Shown: positions 6,890-15,449 of the stretch, one piece after another
Position numbering within the stretch: position 1 is the stretch's first letter
Layout of the letters: each line of letters begins with the position of its first letter
From: Burkholderiaceae bacterium
Lineage (GTDB): Bacteria; Pseudomonadota; Gammaproteobacteria; Burkholderiales; Burkholderiaceae_C
Reading direction: 5' to 3'
Assembly: GCA_017999135.1 (NCBI GenBank)
Contig: JAGOBT010000005.1
Span: 1 to 23,484 of the forward strand
DNA: 23,484 nucleotides
Made by a program: the position numbers and the translations under genes
Notes under the pieces: model-generated
Told to the model about the DNA's origin: nothing
Seen by the model: the letters and a program-made list of their open reading frames with translations, nothing else
Database searches by the model: none

Positions 6890-7263
6890 CCGCGCCCTAC
6901 TCCCAGCCCACCTCGCAGGACCTGCTGGCCCGCCTGCACGGCGTGATCGAAAGCCGCCTGCCCGCCCACGGCGGCGACCCCGAGAAAAGCTATGTCGCCC
7001 GCTTGTTTTCCAAGGGCACCGACGCCATCTTGAAGAAGGTGGGCGAGGAAGCCACCGAGACGGTCATGGCCGGCAAGGACGGCGACCGCCAGAAGATCGT
7101 CTATGAAGTGGCCGATCTCTGGTTCCATTCGATGATCGCGCTGGCGCATTTCGGCCTGCAACCGGCTGATGTGCTGGCCGAGCTGGCCCGGCGCGAGGGC
7201 TTGTCGGGGCTGGAGGAATTCGCCCTGCGCAAGGTGGTGCAACGCGAGAAGGACGGTTCCTGA
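6886..7263 (+). CDS. hisE: Phosphoribosyl-ATP pyrophosphatase HisE
   Basis: HisE removes pyrophosphate from phosphoribosyl-ATP, the second step of histidine synthesis. The 125-residue all-alpha protein shows the MazG-like metal site: KVGEEATE (51-58) and EVADLWFH (74-81). Ten N-terminal residues precede the first conserved helix. The ATG at 6886 overlaps the hisI stop (ATGA), giving coupled translation, and its own TGA shares one base with the ATG of the next gene. The frame is open back to 6832, but that part lies inside hisI. Confidence 0.96.
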   Translation: MTAPYSQPTSQDLLARLHGVIESRLPAHGGDPEKSYVARLFSKGTDAILKKVGEEATETVMAGKDGDRQKIVYEVADLWFHSMIALAHFGLQPADVLAELARREGLSGLEEFALRKVVQREKDGS

Positions 7264-7655
7264 TGGCACAAGTCGATGGGTCGGTGGTGGTGCTCAATGG
7301 CGAGACCGAGGCGTCGCTGCGCACGGTCGGCCACATCAGCTATGCGCTGCACGCCATCGTCGCGGTGGGCGCGGTGCTGCCCGGCGCCCAGGGCAGCGTG
7401 CTGCTGCTGCTGGTGGCGTTCTTCCTGGATCTGTACAAGCGCGGTGACGCTGCGGGCTCGTGGCAGGAAAGCCACTTCCGCTGGCGCATCCGCAGCGTGG
7501 TGTTCAGCGGCATTGCGTATGCCGTCACGGCGCCCTTGTGGCTGTTGCTCATCGCCCCGGGCTGGATCGCCTGGGGGGTGATCTCGCTGTGGTTCCTCTA
7601 CCGCGTGCTGCGCGGCTGGCTGGCCCTGAACGACCGCCGTCCGATGCCGGTCTGA
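7263..7655 (+). CDS. Small inner-membrane protein (DUF4870-like)
   Basis: A 130-residue predicted membrane protein. It has a short hydrophilic N-terminus (1-20), hydrophobic stretches at about 25-41 and 46-58, a charged loop (LYKRGDAAGSWQESHFRWRIRS, about 58-79) and two further helices at about 80-118. The SHFRWRIRS loop is typical of DUF4870 proteins. It shares one base with the hisE stop (TGATG), so it is translated with hisE. Its job is unknown; I recall the same position between hisE and a HIT gene in Burkholderiales, which suggests it belongs to the operon rather than being a chance neighbour. Confidence 0.75.
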   Translation: MAQVDGSVVVLNGETEASLRTVGHISYALHAIVAVGAVLPGAQGSVLLLLVAFFLDLYKRGDAAGSWQESHFRWRIRSVVFSGIAYAVTAPLWLLLIAPGWIAWGVISLWFLYRVLRGWLALNDRRPMPV

Positions 7656-7688
7656 ACCGTCTCCACCCCCAACTTCTCCGCTGCGCCC

Positions 7689-8036
7689 ATGTCTGCTGAC
7701 CCCCACTGCATCTTCTGCAAGATCGTCGCCGGCCAGATTCCGTCCAAGAAGGTGCATGAGGACGATGAACTTCTGGCCTTCCACGACATCAACCCGTGGG
7801 CGCCGGTGCACATCCTCATCATTCCCAAGCAGCACATCGTGAGCATGGCCGACATCGGCGATGAACACGCCAGGCTGCTGGGCCGGATGATGGCCCTGTC
7901 GCCACGGCTGATGCGTGACCTGGGCGTGACCAACGGCTACCGCCACGTCATCAACACCGGGCGGGACGGGCACCAGGAGGTGATGCACCTGCATCTGCAT
8001 GTGATGGGCGGCCCGCGGCCCTGGCTCAAGGGGTGA
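7689..8036 (+). CDS. HIT-family purine nucleoside phosphoramidase/hydrolase (HinT-like)
   Basis: A 115-residue histidine-triad protein. The catalytic motif HLHLHVMGG carries H100, H102 and H104, and the N-terminal CIFCKIVAGQIPSKKV (7-22) is the usual HinT opening, with CxxC-type cysteines C7 and C10. Family members hydrolyse AMP-lysine or other AMP conjugates with N-P or P-O bonds; the physiological substrate in bacteria is poorly defined. It follows the DUF4870-like gene by 33 nt and precedes a promoter for tatA, so it closes the his-linked part of the cluster. Confidence 0.9.
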   Translation: MSADPHCIFCKIVAGQIPSKKVHEDDELLAFHDINPWAPVHILIIPKQHIVSMADIGDEHARLLGRMMALSPRLMRDLGVTNGYRHVINTGRDGHQEVMHLHLHVMGGPRPWLKG

Positions 8037-8074
8037 AGCGGGCGGTGGTCACCGGGCTGCCATGCCCACTCACC

Positions 8075-8080
8075 TAGAAT
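8075..8080 (+). promoter_or_regulatory. -10 element for the tatABC genes
   Basis: TAGAAT lies 39 nt before the tatA ATG and is the box type seen repeatedly in this window (petA, tRNA-Thr). A Shine-Dalgarno (AGAGG, 8109-8113) precedes the ATG at 8120. The -35 is not obvious. It implies tatABC can be transcribed apart from the his genes. Confidence 0.55.
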
Positions 8081-8119
8081 CAACGGTTTCGTCTTTCAAC
8101 TCCTTCGCAGAGGTTCGAC

Positions 8120-8362
8120 ATGGGATCCTTCAGCATCTGGCACTGGCTGATCGTGCTGGTCGTGGTGGTGCTGATCTTCGGCACCAAGAAGCTCAAGAAC
8201 GTGGGCAGCGACCTGGGCGCCGCCGTCAAGGGCTTCAAGGATGGCGTGAAGGACGGCACCACGTCGGCCGACGCGGCTGCCACCGCCGCACCGCAGCAGG
8301 TCACCACCCACAAGTCGAACGACGCCAACACCGTCGACGTCGAGGCCAAGACCAAGTCATGA
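8120..8362 (+). CDS. tatA: Twin-arginine translocase subunit TatA
   Basis: TatA forms the variable-size conduit of the Tat pathway, which exports folded proteins. The 80-residue protein begins [20 protein letters not shown], one membrane helix (about 7-20), followed by the FGTKKL hinge, an amphipathic helix (about 22-46) with [18 protein letters not shown] and an Ala/Thr-rich polar tail. The amphipathic helix and short tail identify TatA rather than TatB. A perfect palindrome follows its stop by 8 nt. A likely local client is the Rieske protein PetA. Confidence 0.97.
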   Translation: MGSFSIWHWLIVLVVVVLIFGTKKLKNVGSDLGAAVKGFKDGVKDGTTSADAAATAAPQQVTTHKSNDANTVDVEAKTKS

Positions 8363-8370
8363 CGACGCCG

Positions 8371-8388
8371 GGGCCGGCCGGCCGGCCC
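8371..8388. promoter_or_regulatory. 18-bp perfect palindrome between tatA and tatB
   Basis: GGGCCGGCCGGCCGGCCC is exactly self-complementary and can form a 7-bp GC stem with a CCGG loop in the mRNA, 8 nt after the tatA stop and 14 nt before the tatB ATG. No U-tract follows, so it is not a classical terminator. It could protect the 3' end of tatA mRNA or partially attenuate read-through. Confidence 0.55.
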
Positions 8389-8402
8389 GATGTCAGCCTT
8401 CC

Positions 8403-8900
8403 ATGATCGACTTCGGTTTCGACAAGATCGCGCTCATCGGCGCCGTGGCGCTGATCGTCATCGGCCCCGAGAAGCTGCCGCGCGTGGCCCGCACCGTGGG
8501 CGCCCTGATGGGCAAGGCGCGGCGCTATGTGGCCGATGTCAAGGCCGAGGTCAACCGCACCATCGAACTGGAAGAACTGCAGAAGATGAAGTCGCAGTTC
8601 GAGACGGCCGCGCGCGATGTCGAGCAGACGGTGCACAACGAGGTCAACGCCGCCAGCCAGGCCTTCAACCAGCAGGTCACGGATCTGCAGGCCGGCCTGG
8701 ACGGCAGCGGGGTCGACGGTTACGACGGCATCGGCCACACCTTGTCCTCGCCCACGCCGGCGTACAAGCGCCCCAACAAGCGCTGGCGCCTGAAACGCTC
8801 GGCCGTGCCACGCTGGTACAAGCAGCGCGCCGGCGTGCGTGGCCATGTGCAGTCTGGCGCGGCCCGGGTGGCGCGCTTTCGCCCCCCGGGCATGAAATGA
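8403..8900 (+). CDS. tatB: Twin-arginine translocase subunit TatB
   Basis: TatB, with TatC, makes the receptor that binds twin-arginine signal peptides. The 165-residue protein has a polar N-terminus MIDFGFDK, a single membrane helix (about 8-21), the [10 protein letters not shown] hinge that marks TatB, and a long amphipathic/coiled helix (about 25-85). The tail (about 120-165) is strongly basic and tryptophan-containing (KRWRLKR, PRWYKQR), longer than in E. coli-type short TatB tails; I recall a similar basic end in other Burkholderiales. The region before ATG 8403 has no good Shine-Dalgarno, only the palindrome described separately. Confidence 0.95.
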   Translation: MIDFGFDKIALIGAVALIVIGPEKLPRVARTVGALMGKARRYVADVKAEVNRTIELEELQKMKSQFETAARDVEQTVHNEVNAASQAFNQQVTDLQAGLDGSGVDGYDGIGHTLSSPTPAYKRPNKRWRLKRSAVPRWYKQRAGVRGHVQSGAARVARFRPPGMK

Positions 8901-8915
8901 GGGGCATCCTGCTGC

Positions 8916-9707
8916 ATGGCTGCTGACCCGCACGACGAACTTGCCGGTACCGAACAGCCGTTCGTCTCACACCTGATCGAACTGCGCGACCGGCTGGTGC
9001 GCGCACTGCTCGCCGTGGGCCTGGTGTTTGGCGCCCTGTGCCTGTGGCCCGGCCCCGCCGGCCTGTATGACCTGCTGGCCGCGCCGCTGGTGGCGCACCT
9101 GCCCAAGGGCACCACGCTGATCGCCACCAACGTGATCTCGCCGTTCATCGTGCCGCTGAAGATCACGCTGATGGCGGCCTTCCTGATCTCGCTGCCCATC
9201 GTGCTGTACCAGCTGTGGGCCTTCGTCGCGCCCGGGCTGTACAGCCACGAGAAGAAGCTGGTGCTGCCGCTGGTGGTGAGCAGCACGCTGCTGTTCGTCG
9301 CCGGCGTGGCGTTCTGCTATTTCTTCGTCTTCGGCCAGGTGTTCGCCTTCATCCAGAGCTTTGCACCGAAGAGCATCACGGCCGCGCCTGACATCGAGGC
9401 CTATCTCAGCTTCGTGCTGTCGATGTTCATCGCCTTCGGCGCCACCTTCGAAGTGCCGGTGGCGGTGGTGGTGCTGGCGCGCATGGGCATCGTCACCGTG
9501 GCCAAGCTCAAGGAGTGGCGCGGCTACTTCATCGTGCTGGCCTTCGTCATCGCGGCCATCATCACGCCGCCTGACGTGGTGTCGCAGCTGTCACTGGCGA
9601 TCCCGATGTGCCTGCTGTATGAAGTGGGCATCTGGGCGGCGCAGATCTTCATCCGCCACACCAAGGCGCCCGAGGCCGAGGCCAGCGAAACATCGGCGCG
9701 CACCTGA
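8916..9707 (+). CDS. tatC: Twin-arginine translocase subunit TatC
   Basis: TatC is the six-helix core of the Tat receptor complex and recognises the RR motif of the signal peptide. The 263-residue protein shows the N-terminal FVSHLIELRDRLVRAL (family: H-L-x-ELR-R), the LWAFVAPGLYSHEKK loop, and the conserved C-terminal ITPPDVVSQLSLAIPMCLLYE region. The ATG lies 15 nt after the tatB stop, with AGGGG just past that stop as ribosome-binding site. Its own TGA lies in the loop of a hairpin at the convergent junction with the protease gene. Confidence 0.97.
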   Translation: MAADPHDELAGTEQPFVSHLIELRDRLVRALLAVGLVFGALCLWPGPAGLYDLLAAPLVAHLPKGTTLIATNVISPFIVPLKITLMAAFLISLPIVLYQLWAFVAPGLYSHEKKLVLPLVVSSTLLFVAGVAFCYFFVFGQVFAFIQSFAPKSITAAPDIEAYLSFVLSMFIAFGATFEVPVAVVVLARMGIVTVAKLKEWRGYFIVLAFVIAAIITPPDVVSQLSLAIPMCLLYEVGIWAAQIFIRHTKAPEAEASETSART

Positions 9708-9715
9708 CGGTGCGC
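9698..9715. terminator. Hairpin at the tatC/protease convergent junction
   Basis: GCGCACC (9698-9704) pairs perfectly with GGTGCGC (9709-9715) around the 4-nt loop TGAC, which holds the tatC stop codon. Only 17 bp separate the two convergent genes. No T-run flanks it, so it would be at best a Rho-assisted or bidirectional pause signal. Confidence 0.4.
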
Positions 9716-9724
9716 CGCGCCGGG

Positions 9725-10888
<1,164 letters not shown>

Positions 10889-10923
10889 GGCAACGGACAG
10901 TCAATCAGGAAAGGGCGGGCAGG

Positions 10924-11670
10924 ATGGCCCAGCGCACGGAGATCGAATCGCACCTGTCGGCCCTGCTGGCGGTGGATCGGTTCAAGGATTATGGGCCGAA
11001 CGGTCTGCAGGTCGAGGGCCGGCCCGAGGTGCGGCGGCTGGTCAGCGGCGTCACCGCCAGCCTGGCGCTGATCGAGGCCGCAGTGGCCGATGGTGCCGAC
11101 GCCATCCTGGTGCACCACGGCCTGTTCTGGCGCGGCCAGAGCGGCTGCATCACCGGCTGGATGCGCCAGCGCCTGGCGCCGCTGCTGGCGCACGGCATCA
11201 ACCTGTTCGCCTACCACCTGCCTCTGGACGCGCACGCCGAACTGGGCAACAACGCACAGCTGGGCCGGCGCCTGGGCCTGCGCGCCGATGGCCGATTCGG
11301 CGACCAGGATCTGGGCTGCATCGGCCCGGCCACAGCGGCCGATGTTGCGGCGCTGGCCGCACAGGTGCAGGCCGTGCTGGGCCGCACGCCGGTGCTGCTG
11401 CCGGGTGACGGCCGGCCGCTGCGGCGGGTGGCCTGGTGCACCGGTGGCGCGCAGGGCCACTTCGAGTCCGCCATCGCGGCGGGCGCCGACGCCTACATCA
11501 CCGGCGAGATCTCCGAACCGCAGGCCCACATCGCGCGCGAGACCGGCGTGGCCTTCCTGGCCTGCGGCCACCACGCCACCGAGCGCTACGGCGCGCCGGC
11601 CGTTGGCGACCATCTGGCGCAGCAGTTCGGCCTGGTGCACCGCTTCATCGACATTCCCAATCCCGCATGA
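10924..11670 (+). CDS. Nif3-like dinuclear metal-centre protein (YbgI / GTP cyclohydrolase I type 2 family)
   Basis: A 248-residue Nif3/YbgI-family protein, which forms a hexameric ring with a two-metal site; function unsettled. Likely metal ligands are H64-H65 (VHHG), D102 (PLDAH), H216 and E220 (GHHATERYG). A CAGG lies immediately before the ATG; the spacing is too short for an ideal ribosome-binding site. The last codons overlap the next gene by ATGA, so it is translated with the PdxA-family gene. Divergent from the protease gene. Confidence 0.92.
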   Translation: MAQRTEIESHLSALLAVDRFKDYGPNGLQVEGRPEVRRLVSGVTASLALIEAAVADGADAILVHHGLFWRGQSGCITGWMRQRLAPLLAHGINLFAYHLPLDAHAELGNNAQLGRRLGLRADGRFGDQDLGCIGPATAADVAALAAQVQAVLGRTPVLLPGDGRPLRRVAWCTGGAQGHFESAIAAGADAYITGEISEPQAHIARETGVAFLACGHHATERYGAPAVGDHLAQQFGLVHRFIDIPNPA

Positions 11671-12695
11671 CCGCCCCCACCGCCGGCCTGCTGGCTATCA
11701 CGATGGGCGACCCCTGCGGCATTGGCCCCGAGACCATCGCCAAGGCGGTGGCGGCCGGTGCCACCGGCCCGGCGGTGGTGGTGGGCGATGTGGCGGTGCT
11801 GCGCCGCGCGGTGCAGCACTGCGGCCTGCTGCTGCCGGTGGCGCGGCTGGACGCCCCGGCCGATGCGCTGCACGCGCCGCCGGGCTGCATCGCCGTGTGG
11901 CAGCCGCCCGGCCTGCCGGTCGACCTGGCCGACTTGCCGATGGGACAGGTGCATGCGGCGGCCGGCCGGGCGGCGGCCGCCTGCATCGACGCCGCGGCCG
12001 CACTGGCGTTGCGTGGCGCCGTGGCGGCCATCGTCACCGCACCGATCCACAAGGAAGCGCTGTCGGCCGCCGGCGTGCACTTCCCGGGCCATACCGAGAT
12101 GCTGCAGGCCGCGGCCGGCGGCGTGCCGGTGCGCATGATGCTGGCCAACGACGAGCTGCGTGTGGTGCTGGTCACCATCCACGTCGCGCTGCGCGCGGCC
12201 ATCGACGCGCTCGACTTCGACGCCGTGCTGTCGACACTGCGCATCGCCCACCGCAGCGCAGCGGCCTGGGGCCAGGCGGTGCCGCGCATCGCCGTGGCCG
12301 GGCTGAACCCGCATGCCGGGGAGGGCGGGCTGTTCGGTGACGAGGAGATCCGCTACATCGCCCCCGCGGTGGCCGCCGCCCGCGCCGAGGGCATCGACGC
12401 GCACGGCCCGTTTGCGCCCGACACGGTGTTCATGCGCGCCCGCCACGCCCCCGGCCACCCGGGTGAATTCGACCTGGTGGTGGCGATGACGCACGACCAT
12501 GGCCTGATCCCGGTCAAGTACCTGGGCGTGGAGCAGGGCGTCAACGTGACGCTGGGCCTGCCGTTCGTGCGCACCAGCCCCGACCACGGCACCGCGTTCG
12601 ACATCGCCGGCACTGGCCGGGCCGATGCGTCCAGCCTGGTGGCTGCCGTCCGCATGGCGCGGCGGCTGGCGTCAGCGCCCCAGGCGCCTGGCTGA
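11667..12695 (+). CDS. pdxA: PdxA-family 4-phosphohydroxy-acid dehydrogenase (PdxA or PdxA2)
   Basis: A 342-residue NAD-dependent metal dehydrogenase. PdxA oxidises 4-phosphohydroxy-L-threonine in pyridoxal-phosphate synthesis; PdxA2 oxidises 4-phospho-D-threonate or -erythronate in catabolism. The opening ITMGDPCGIGPE (11-22), substrate-side GHTE (141-144) and metal histidines H172, H216 and H276 are present. Several segments (LFGDEEI at 222-228, THDHGLIPVKYLGVEQGVN at 275-293, DHGTAFDIAG at 306-315) look to me closer to PdxA2 than to classical PdxA, which has MYHDQGLPVLKY and DHGTALDLAG. No surA or ksgA, the usual pdxA neighbours, is here. The ATG overlaps the Nif3 stop; the frame is open further upstream but that lies within the Nif3 gene. 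Confidence 0.85.
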   Translation: MTAPTAGLLAITMGDPCGIGPETIAKAVAAGATGPAVVVGDVAVLRRAVQHCGLLLPVARLDAPADALHAPPGCIAVWQPPGLPVDLADLPMGQVHAAAGRAAAACIDAAAALALRGAVAAIVTAPIHKEALSAAGVHFPGHTEMLQAAAGGVPVRMMLANDELRVVLVTIHVALRAAIDALDFDAVLSTLRIAHRSAAAWGQAVPRIAVAGLNPHAGEGGLFGDEEIRYIAPAVAAARAEGIDAHGPFAPDTVFMRARHAPGHPGEFDLVVAMTHDHGLIPVKYLGVEQGVNVTLGLPFVRTSPDHGTAFDIAGTGRADASSLVAAVRMARRLASAPQAPG

Positions 12696-12705
12696 TCAGC
12701 CAGGC
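12686..12705. terminator. 20-bp perfect palindrome spanning both stop codons
   Basis: GCCTGGCTGATCAGCCAGGC is exactly self-complementary. Its centre TGATCA contains the TGA of the PdxA-family gene (12693-12695) and, on the other strand, the TGA of the DUF1631 gene (12698-12696), so the two genes abut with no spacer. In either transcript it can form a 7-bp stem with a 6-nt loop. There is no flanking T-run. Confidence 0.5.
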
Positions 12706-15263
12706 CGGGAGAAGAACCCGCCGAGCAGCCGCCGTGCCGGCGGTTCCGCCGGGCCTGCGGCCGCGCTGGTGGCCGTGGCCGCAGCCGGTGCCGCCCGGGC
12801 CGGTGTCAGCGCATCCAGCTGCCGGCGCGCCCGCGCCGTGGCACGCTCCAGCAGGTAGGCGCTCTCCATCGCGCGGAAGCGGCCGGCCTCGCACAGCTTG
12901 ACCAGCATGCGGTGGGTCATCGACACCGTTTCGCGCTGCTTGGCGCCGTGGGTGAAGACGAAGAAGCTGCGGCCCGGGCTGACATGCGCCAGCCGCACCT
13001 TCTGCCACTCGCCCTGCAGCTGCATCTGGTAGGCAAAGCCGATCTGCACATGGTCGGCCAGCGACTTGCCGCTGGTCGGCTCCACCGCCTCGGGCGTGGG
13101 CAGGCCGGCGATGTCGATGTCGCTGGCGGTGACCTCGGGCTCGGCGCTCAGGTCGATGTCGACCGACCGGCTCCAGTCCACCGCCGACTCGTCCACCAGG
13201 CCCACCGCCCGCGCTTCGGCAGGCGTGAACACGGCCGGCGTGGCCATGGCCTGCAGGGCCGCAGCCGCAGCGCCCGCGGCTGCACCCAGCATCGGCAGGT
13301 CGGCCGCACGGGGCAGCGGCGTGGCCAGCGCGCCGTCCACCTGGCGGGCCAGCAGGTTGTGCTCCAGCGTCGACAGCGCCTGGCCCTTCAGCGACTCGGC
13401 ATGCGCCGGCAGCAGCTGGGCGAAGAAATCGCGCCGGGTTGCCTCGGGGCAGCGGATGCGGTCCAGGCCGAGGTTCAGGTCCTTCATCAATTGCGGCAGC
13501 TGCCGCAGGAAGGCCTGGCGGTGCGCCGGCGTGCCCTTGGGCTGCACGCTCATCACCAGATCGCGGCCGGCGGCGCGCAGGCGGGTGGTCAACGGTCCGT
13601 CGGGCCCGTCGTCGGCCGCCACGGTGGCGATGGCCTGGCTCCAGGTCTCGGCCAGGAAGGCGCGCAGGTAGTCGGGCACGGGCAGGCCCCTGAGCGCGCC
13701 TTCCAGCTCCTGCGCATAGCGCTGCTGGATGCGCAGCTGCACTTCCTTGCGGGCCATCACCGCGTCGGCCGCGCCCAGGGCCTGCACCTCGGCCTGGGCC
13801 TGGGCGGCGATGAACTGCTCCAGCGCCTGCAGCTTCTGCTCGTACACGGCGATCTGGTCGAATTCGCCCTCGACCACCTCCTGCACCAGGGCGGCCACGC
13901 GCGCCAGCAGGGCGCGCCCCTGGTCGCTGTCGAAATCGTCGACCGCGGTGCCCAGCGAGGCGATGCGGTTGATGAAGCGCCGCACCGGGTGCCGGCGCGA
14001 CGAGAAGAAGGTGTTGTCGCCCAGTGCCGCGCGCAGCACCGGCAGTTGCAGGCGGGCGATCTGGCGCGCCATCTGCGGCGGCACCTTGGCATCGGACAGG
14101 ATCTGGTCGAACAGGCTGGCGATCACGTCGATCACCATGTGGTCCAGCGCGCCGGTGGCGGCCTGGCGCAGCTCTTCGCGGTGCGCCACGATCAGGTTGG
14201 GCGCCGCCATGGCCAGGCCGTCGCCGCGGCCGCCATCGCTCCAGCCGCCTTCGGCCCCATGGCCGTCGCCCCAGTGGCCGTCGCCCCAGTGCCCGGCACC
14301 GCCGCCGCCGTGTCCGCCGCCATGGCCATCATCGGCGGCGTGCAGCATCGGGCTGTGCGCGAGCCGGCGGATCAGCGCCATCATCTCGCCGTCCACCCGG
14401 CCCATCGTGGGCCCCAGGCTGCCGCGGCCCGACGGCGCGAAGCCGCCGCGACCCGGCGCCATGCCGCCGCGCTGCGACAGCCGGCCGGTGCTGCTGAGGG
14501 TGTGGCTGCCGTCGCCCCCGCTGTCCATCGGCGCATGGCTGCTGGCCGGGCCGCGAGGTTCGGCGCCACCAAGCCCGCCGTGCACCGAGTGCGACCGGCC
14601 GCCCGTGGGACGCACCGCCAGGCCCACCGGGCGCACGCCGGCGTGCCGCAGGTCGGCCACGATGTCGCCGTAGGTCTGGCGCATCGCCAGTGCCAGCGAG
14701 CGGCCGATCTCGGTGCCCAGCACCTTGCGCACCTCGGGGCGGTCGGCCACCGATTCGATGGCGCGGATCATCGCCTGGCCCACCACCTCGGCCCGCAGCG
14801 GGTTGCGGTCGTGGTCGGCCGCGCCCAGGTTCAGCAGCGTGCCCATGTAGGCGTCGAGTTCGCGGATCTCCCACTCGCAGGCGTGGGCGATCTCCTGCGC
14901 GAAGCGGTCGGCCGAGATGTGGATCTCCACCTCGTGGTCGTCCACCAGCGTCAGCGATTCCCAGTTCGCCACCAGCGAATCGGGTGTGACGGCGGGGCCG
15001 GCGGTGGGGGTCAGCGTGCCGGCCTGGCGGGCCACGTCGGTGTCCAGCGCCTCGTTGAAGGTCAGCGCAAAGATCGCCAGCTTGCGGTTCAGCTCGTACT
15101 GGGCGCCCAGCAGGGCATCCCGCTGGATCACGCTGGTGGTGGCCAGCGCGGCCAGGCCCAGGCTCTCCACCGTGTGCTCGGCCGCCGACCGGGCAGCCAT
15201 GCGCACACGCTGGACGGCGCTTTCCAGGTTGGCAGGCAGGCGGGGTGGCAGGGTCTGGTCCAT
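12696..15263 (-). CDS. DUF1631 family protein with an internal Gly/His-rich segment
   Basis: An 855-residue cytoplasmic protein of the DUF1631 family; function unknown. Residues 1-215 are mostly helical. A low-complexity region at about 220-350 is rich in Gly, Ser, Arg and His, with an extreme Gly/His/Asp stretch at 311-350 that includes two GHWGD repeats (324-333). Residues 355-640 are helical again (IASLFDQIL, the DDFDSDQGRALLARVAALVQEVV segment, and a coiled-coil-like part near 465-525). The C-terminal 736-810 domain (GEWQKVRLAHVSPGRSFFVF, SMTHRMLVKL) resembles the PilZ-like end of the family. ATG 15263 is chosen because the sequence becomes family-like there; the frame is open to 15404, so Met at 15356 is an alternative. 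It converges with the PdxA-family gene and lies downstream of mscL. Confidence 0.85.
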   Translation of the reverse strand: MDQTLPPRLPANLESAVQRVRMAARSAAEHTVESLGLAALATTSVIQRDALLGAQYELNRKLAIFALTFNEALDTDVARQAGTLTPTAGPAVTPDSLVANWESLTLVDDHEVEIHISADRFAQEIAHACEWEIRELDAYMGTLLNLGAADHDRNPLRAEVVGQAMIRAIESVADRPEVRKVLGTEIGRSLALAMRQTYGDIVADLRHAGVRPVGLAVRPTGGRSHSVHGGLGGAEPRGPASSHAPMDSGGDGSHTLSSTGRLSQRGGMAPGRGGFAPSGRGSLGPTMGRVDGEMMALIRRLAHSPMLHAADDGHGGGHGGGGAGHWGDGHWGDGHGAEGGWSDGGRGDGLAMAAPNLIVAHREELRQAATGALDHMVIDVIASLFDQILSDAKVPPQMARQIARLQLPVLRAALGDNTFFSSRRHPVRRFINRIASLGTAVDDFDSDQGRALLARVAALVQEVVEGEFDQIAVYEQKLQALEQFIAAQAQAEVQALGAADAVMARKEVQLRIQQRYAQELEGALRGLPVPDYLRAFLAETWSQAIATVAADDGPDGPLTTRLRAAGRDLVMSVQPKGTPAHRQAFLRQLPQLMKDLNLGLDRIRCPEATRRDFFAQLLPAHAESLKGQALSTLEHNLLARQVDGALATPLPRAADLPMLGAAAGAAAAALQAMATPAVFTPAEARAVGLVDESAVDWSRSVDIDLSAEPEVTASDIDIAGLPTPEAVEPTSGKSLADHVQIGFAYQMQLQGEWQKVRLAHVSPGRSFFVFTHGAKQRETVSMTHRMLVKLCEAGRFRAMESAYLLERATARARRQLDALTPARAAPAAATATSAAAGPAEPPARRLLGGFFSRPG
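14261..14290. repeat. 15-bp perfect tandem duplication inside the DUF1631 gene
   Basis: GGCCGTCGCCCCAGT occurs twice in direct succession (14261-14275 and 14276-14290). On the coding strand it encodes the repeated GHWGD pentapeptides. The unit is a multiple of three, so loss or gain of copies would keep the frame. Confidence 0.85.
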
Positions 15264-15415
15264 GGGGCAGGCGGGCGGATCCGGCCGCCTGCGCCCCGGG
15301 CCGGGGCGCCTGACGGCCTTGCGGGGCCTCTTCACTCCTGGACTATCGGCCGCCATCGGCCCGACTTGACCCCTGACGGCCCGCCGGACCCCCTTCCACA
15401 ACAACCTGTTACCAA

Positions 15416-15442
15416 CCGCTGCCGCCAGCCGGCCGGCAGCGG
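15416..15442 (-). terminator. Hairpin downstream of mscL
   Basis: CCGCTGCCG (15416-15424) pairs perfectly with CGGCAGCGG (15434-15442) around a 9-nt loop, starting 8 nt past the mscL stop. The following bases on the minus strand (TTGGTAACAGG) are not a U-tract, so efficiency is uncertain. The rest of the gap to the DUF1631 gene shows GATAGT (15342-15347, minus) as a weak possible -10. Confidence 0.4.
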
Positions 15443-15449
15443 CGGAGGG

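Noticed and set aside
14214..14333. Possible CRISPR or minisatellite array
   Set aside because: Only two 15-bp units, in frame within a coding region, with no spacers.
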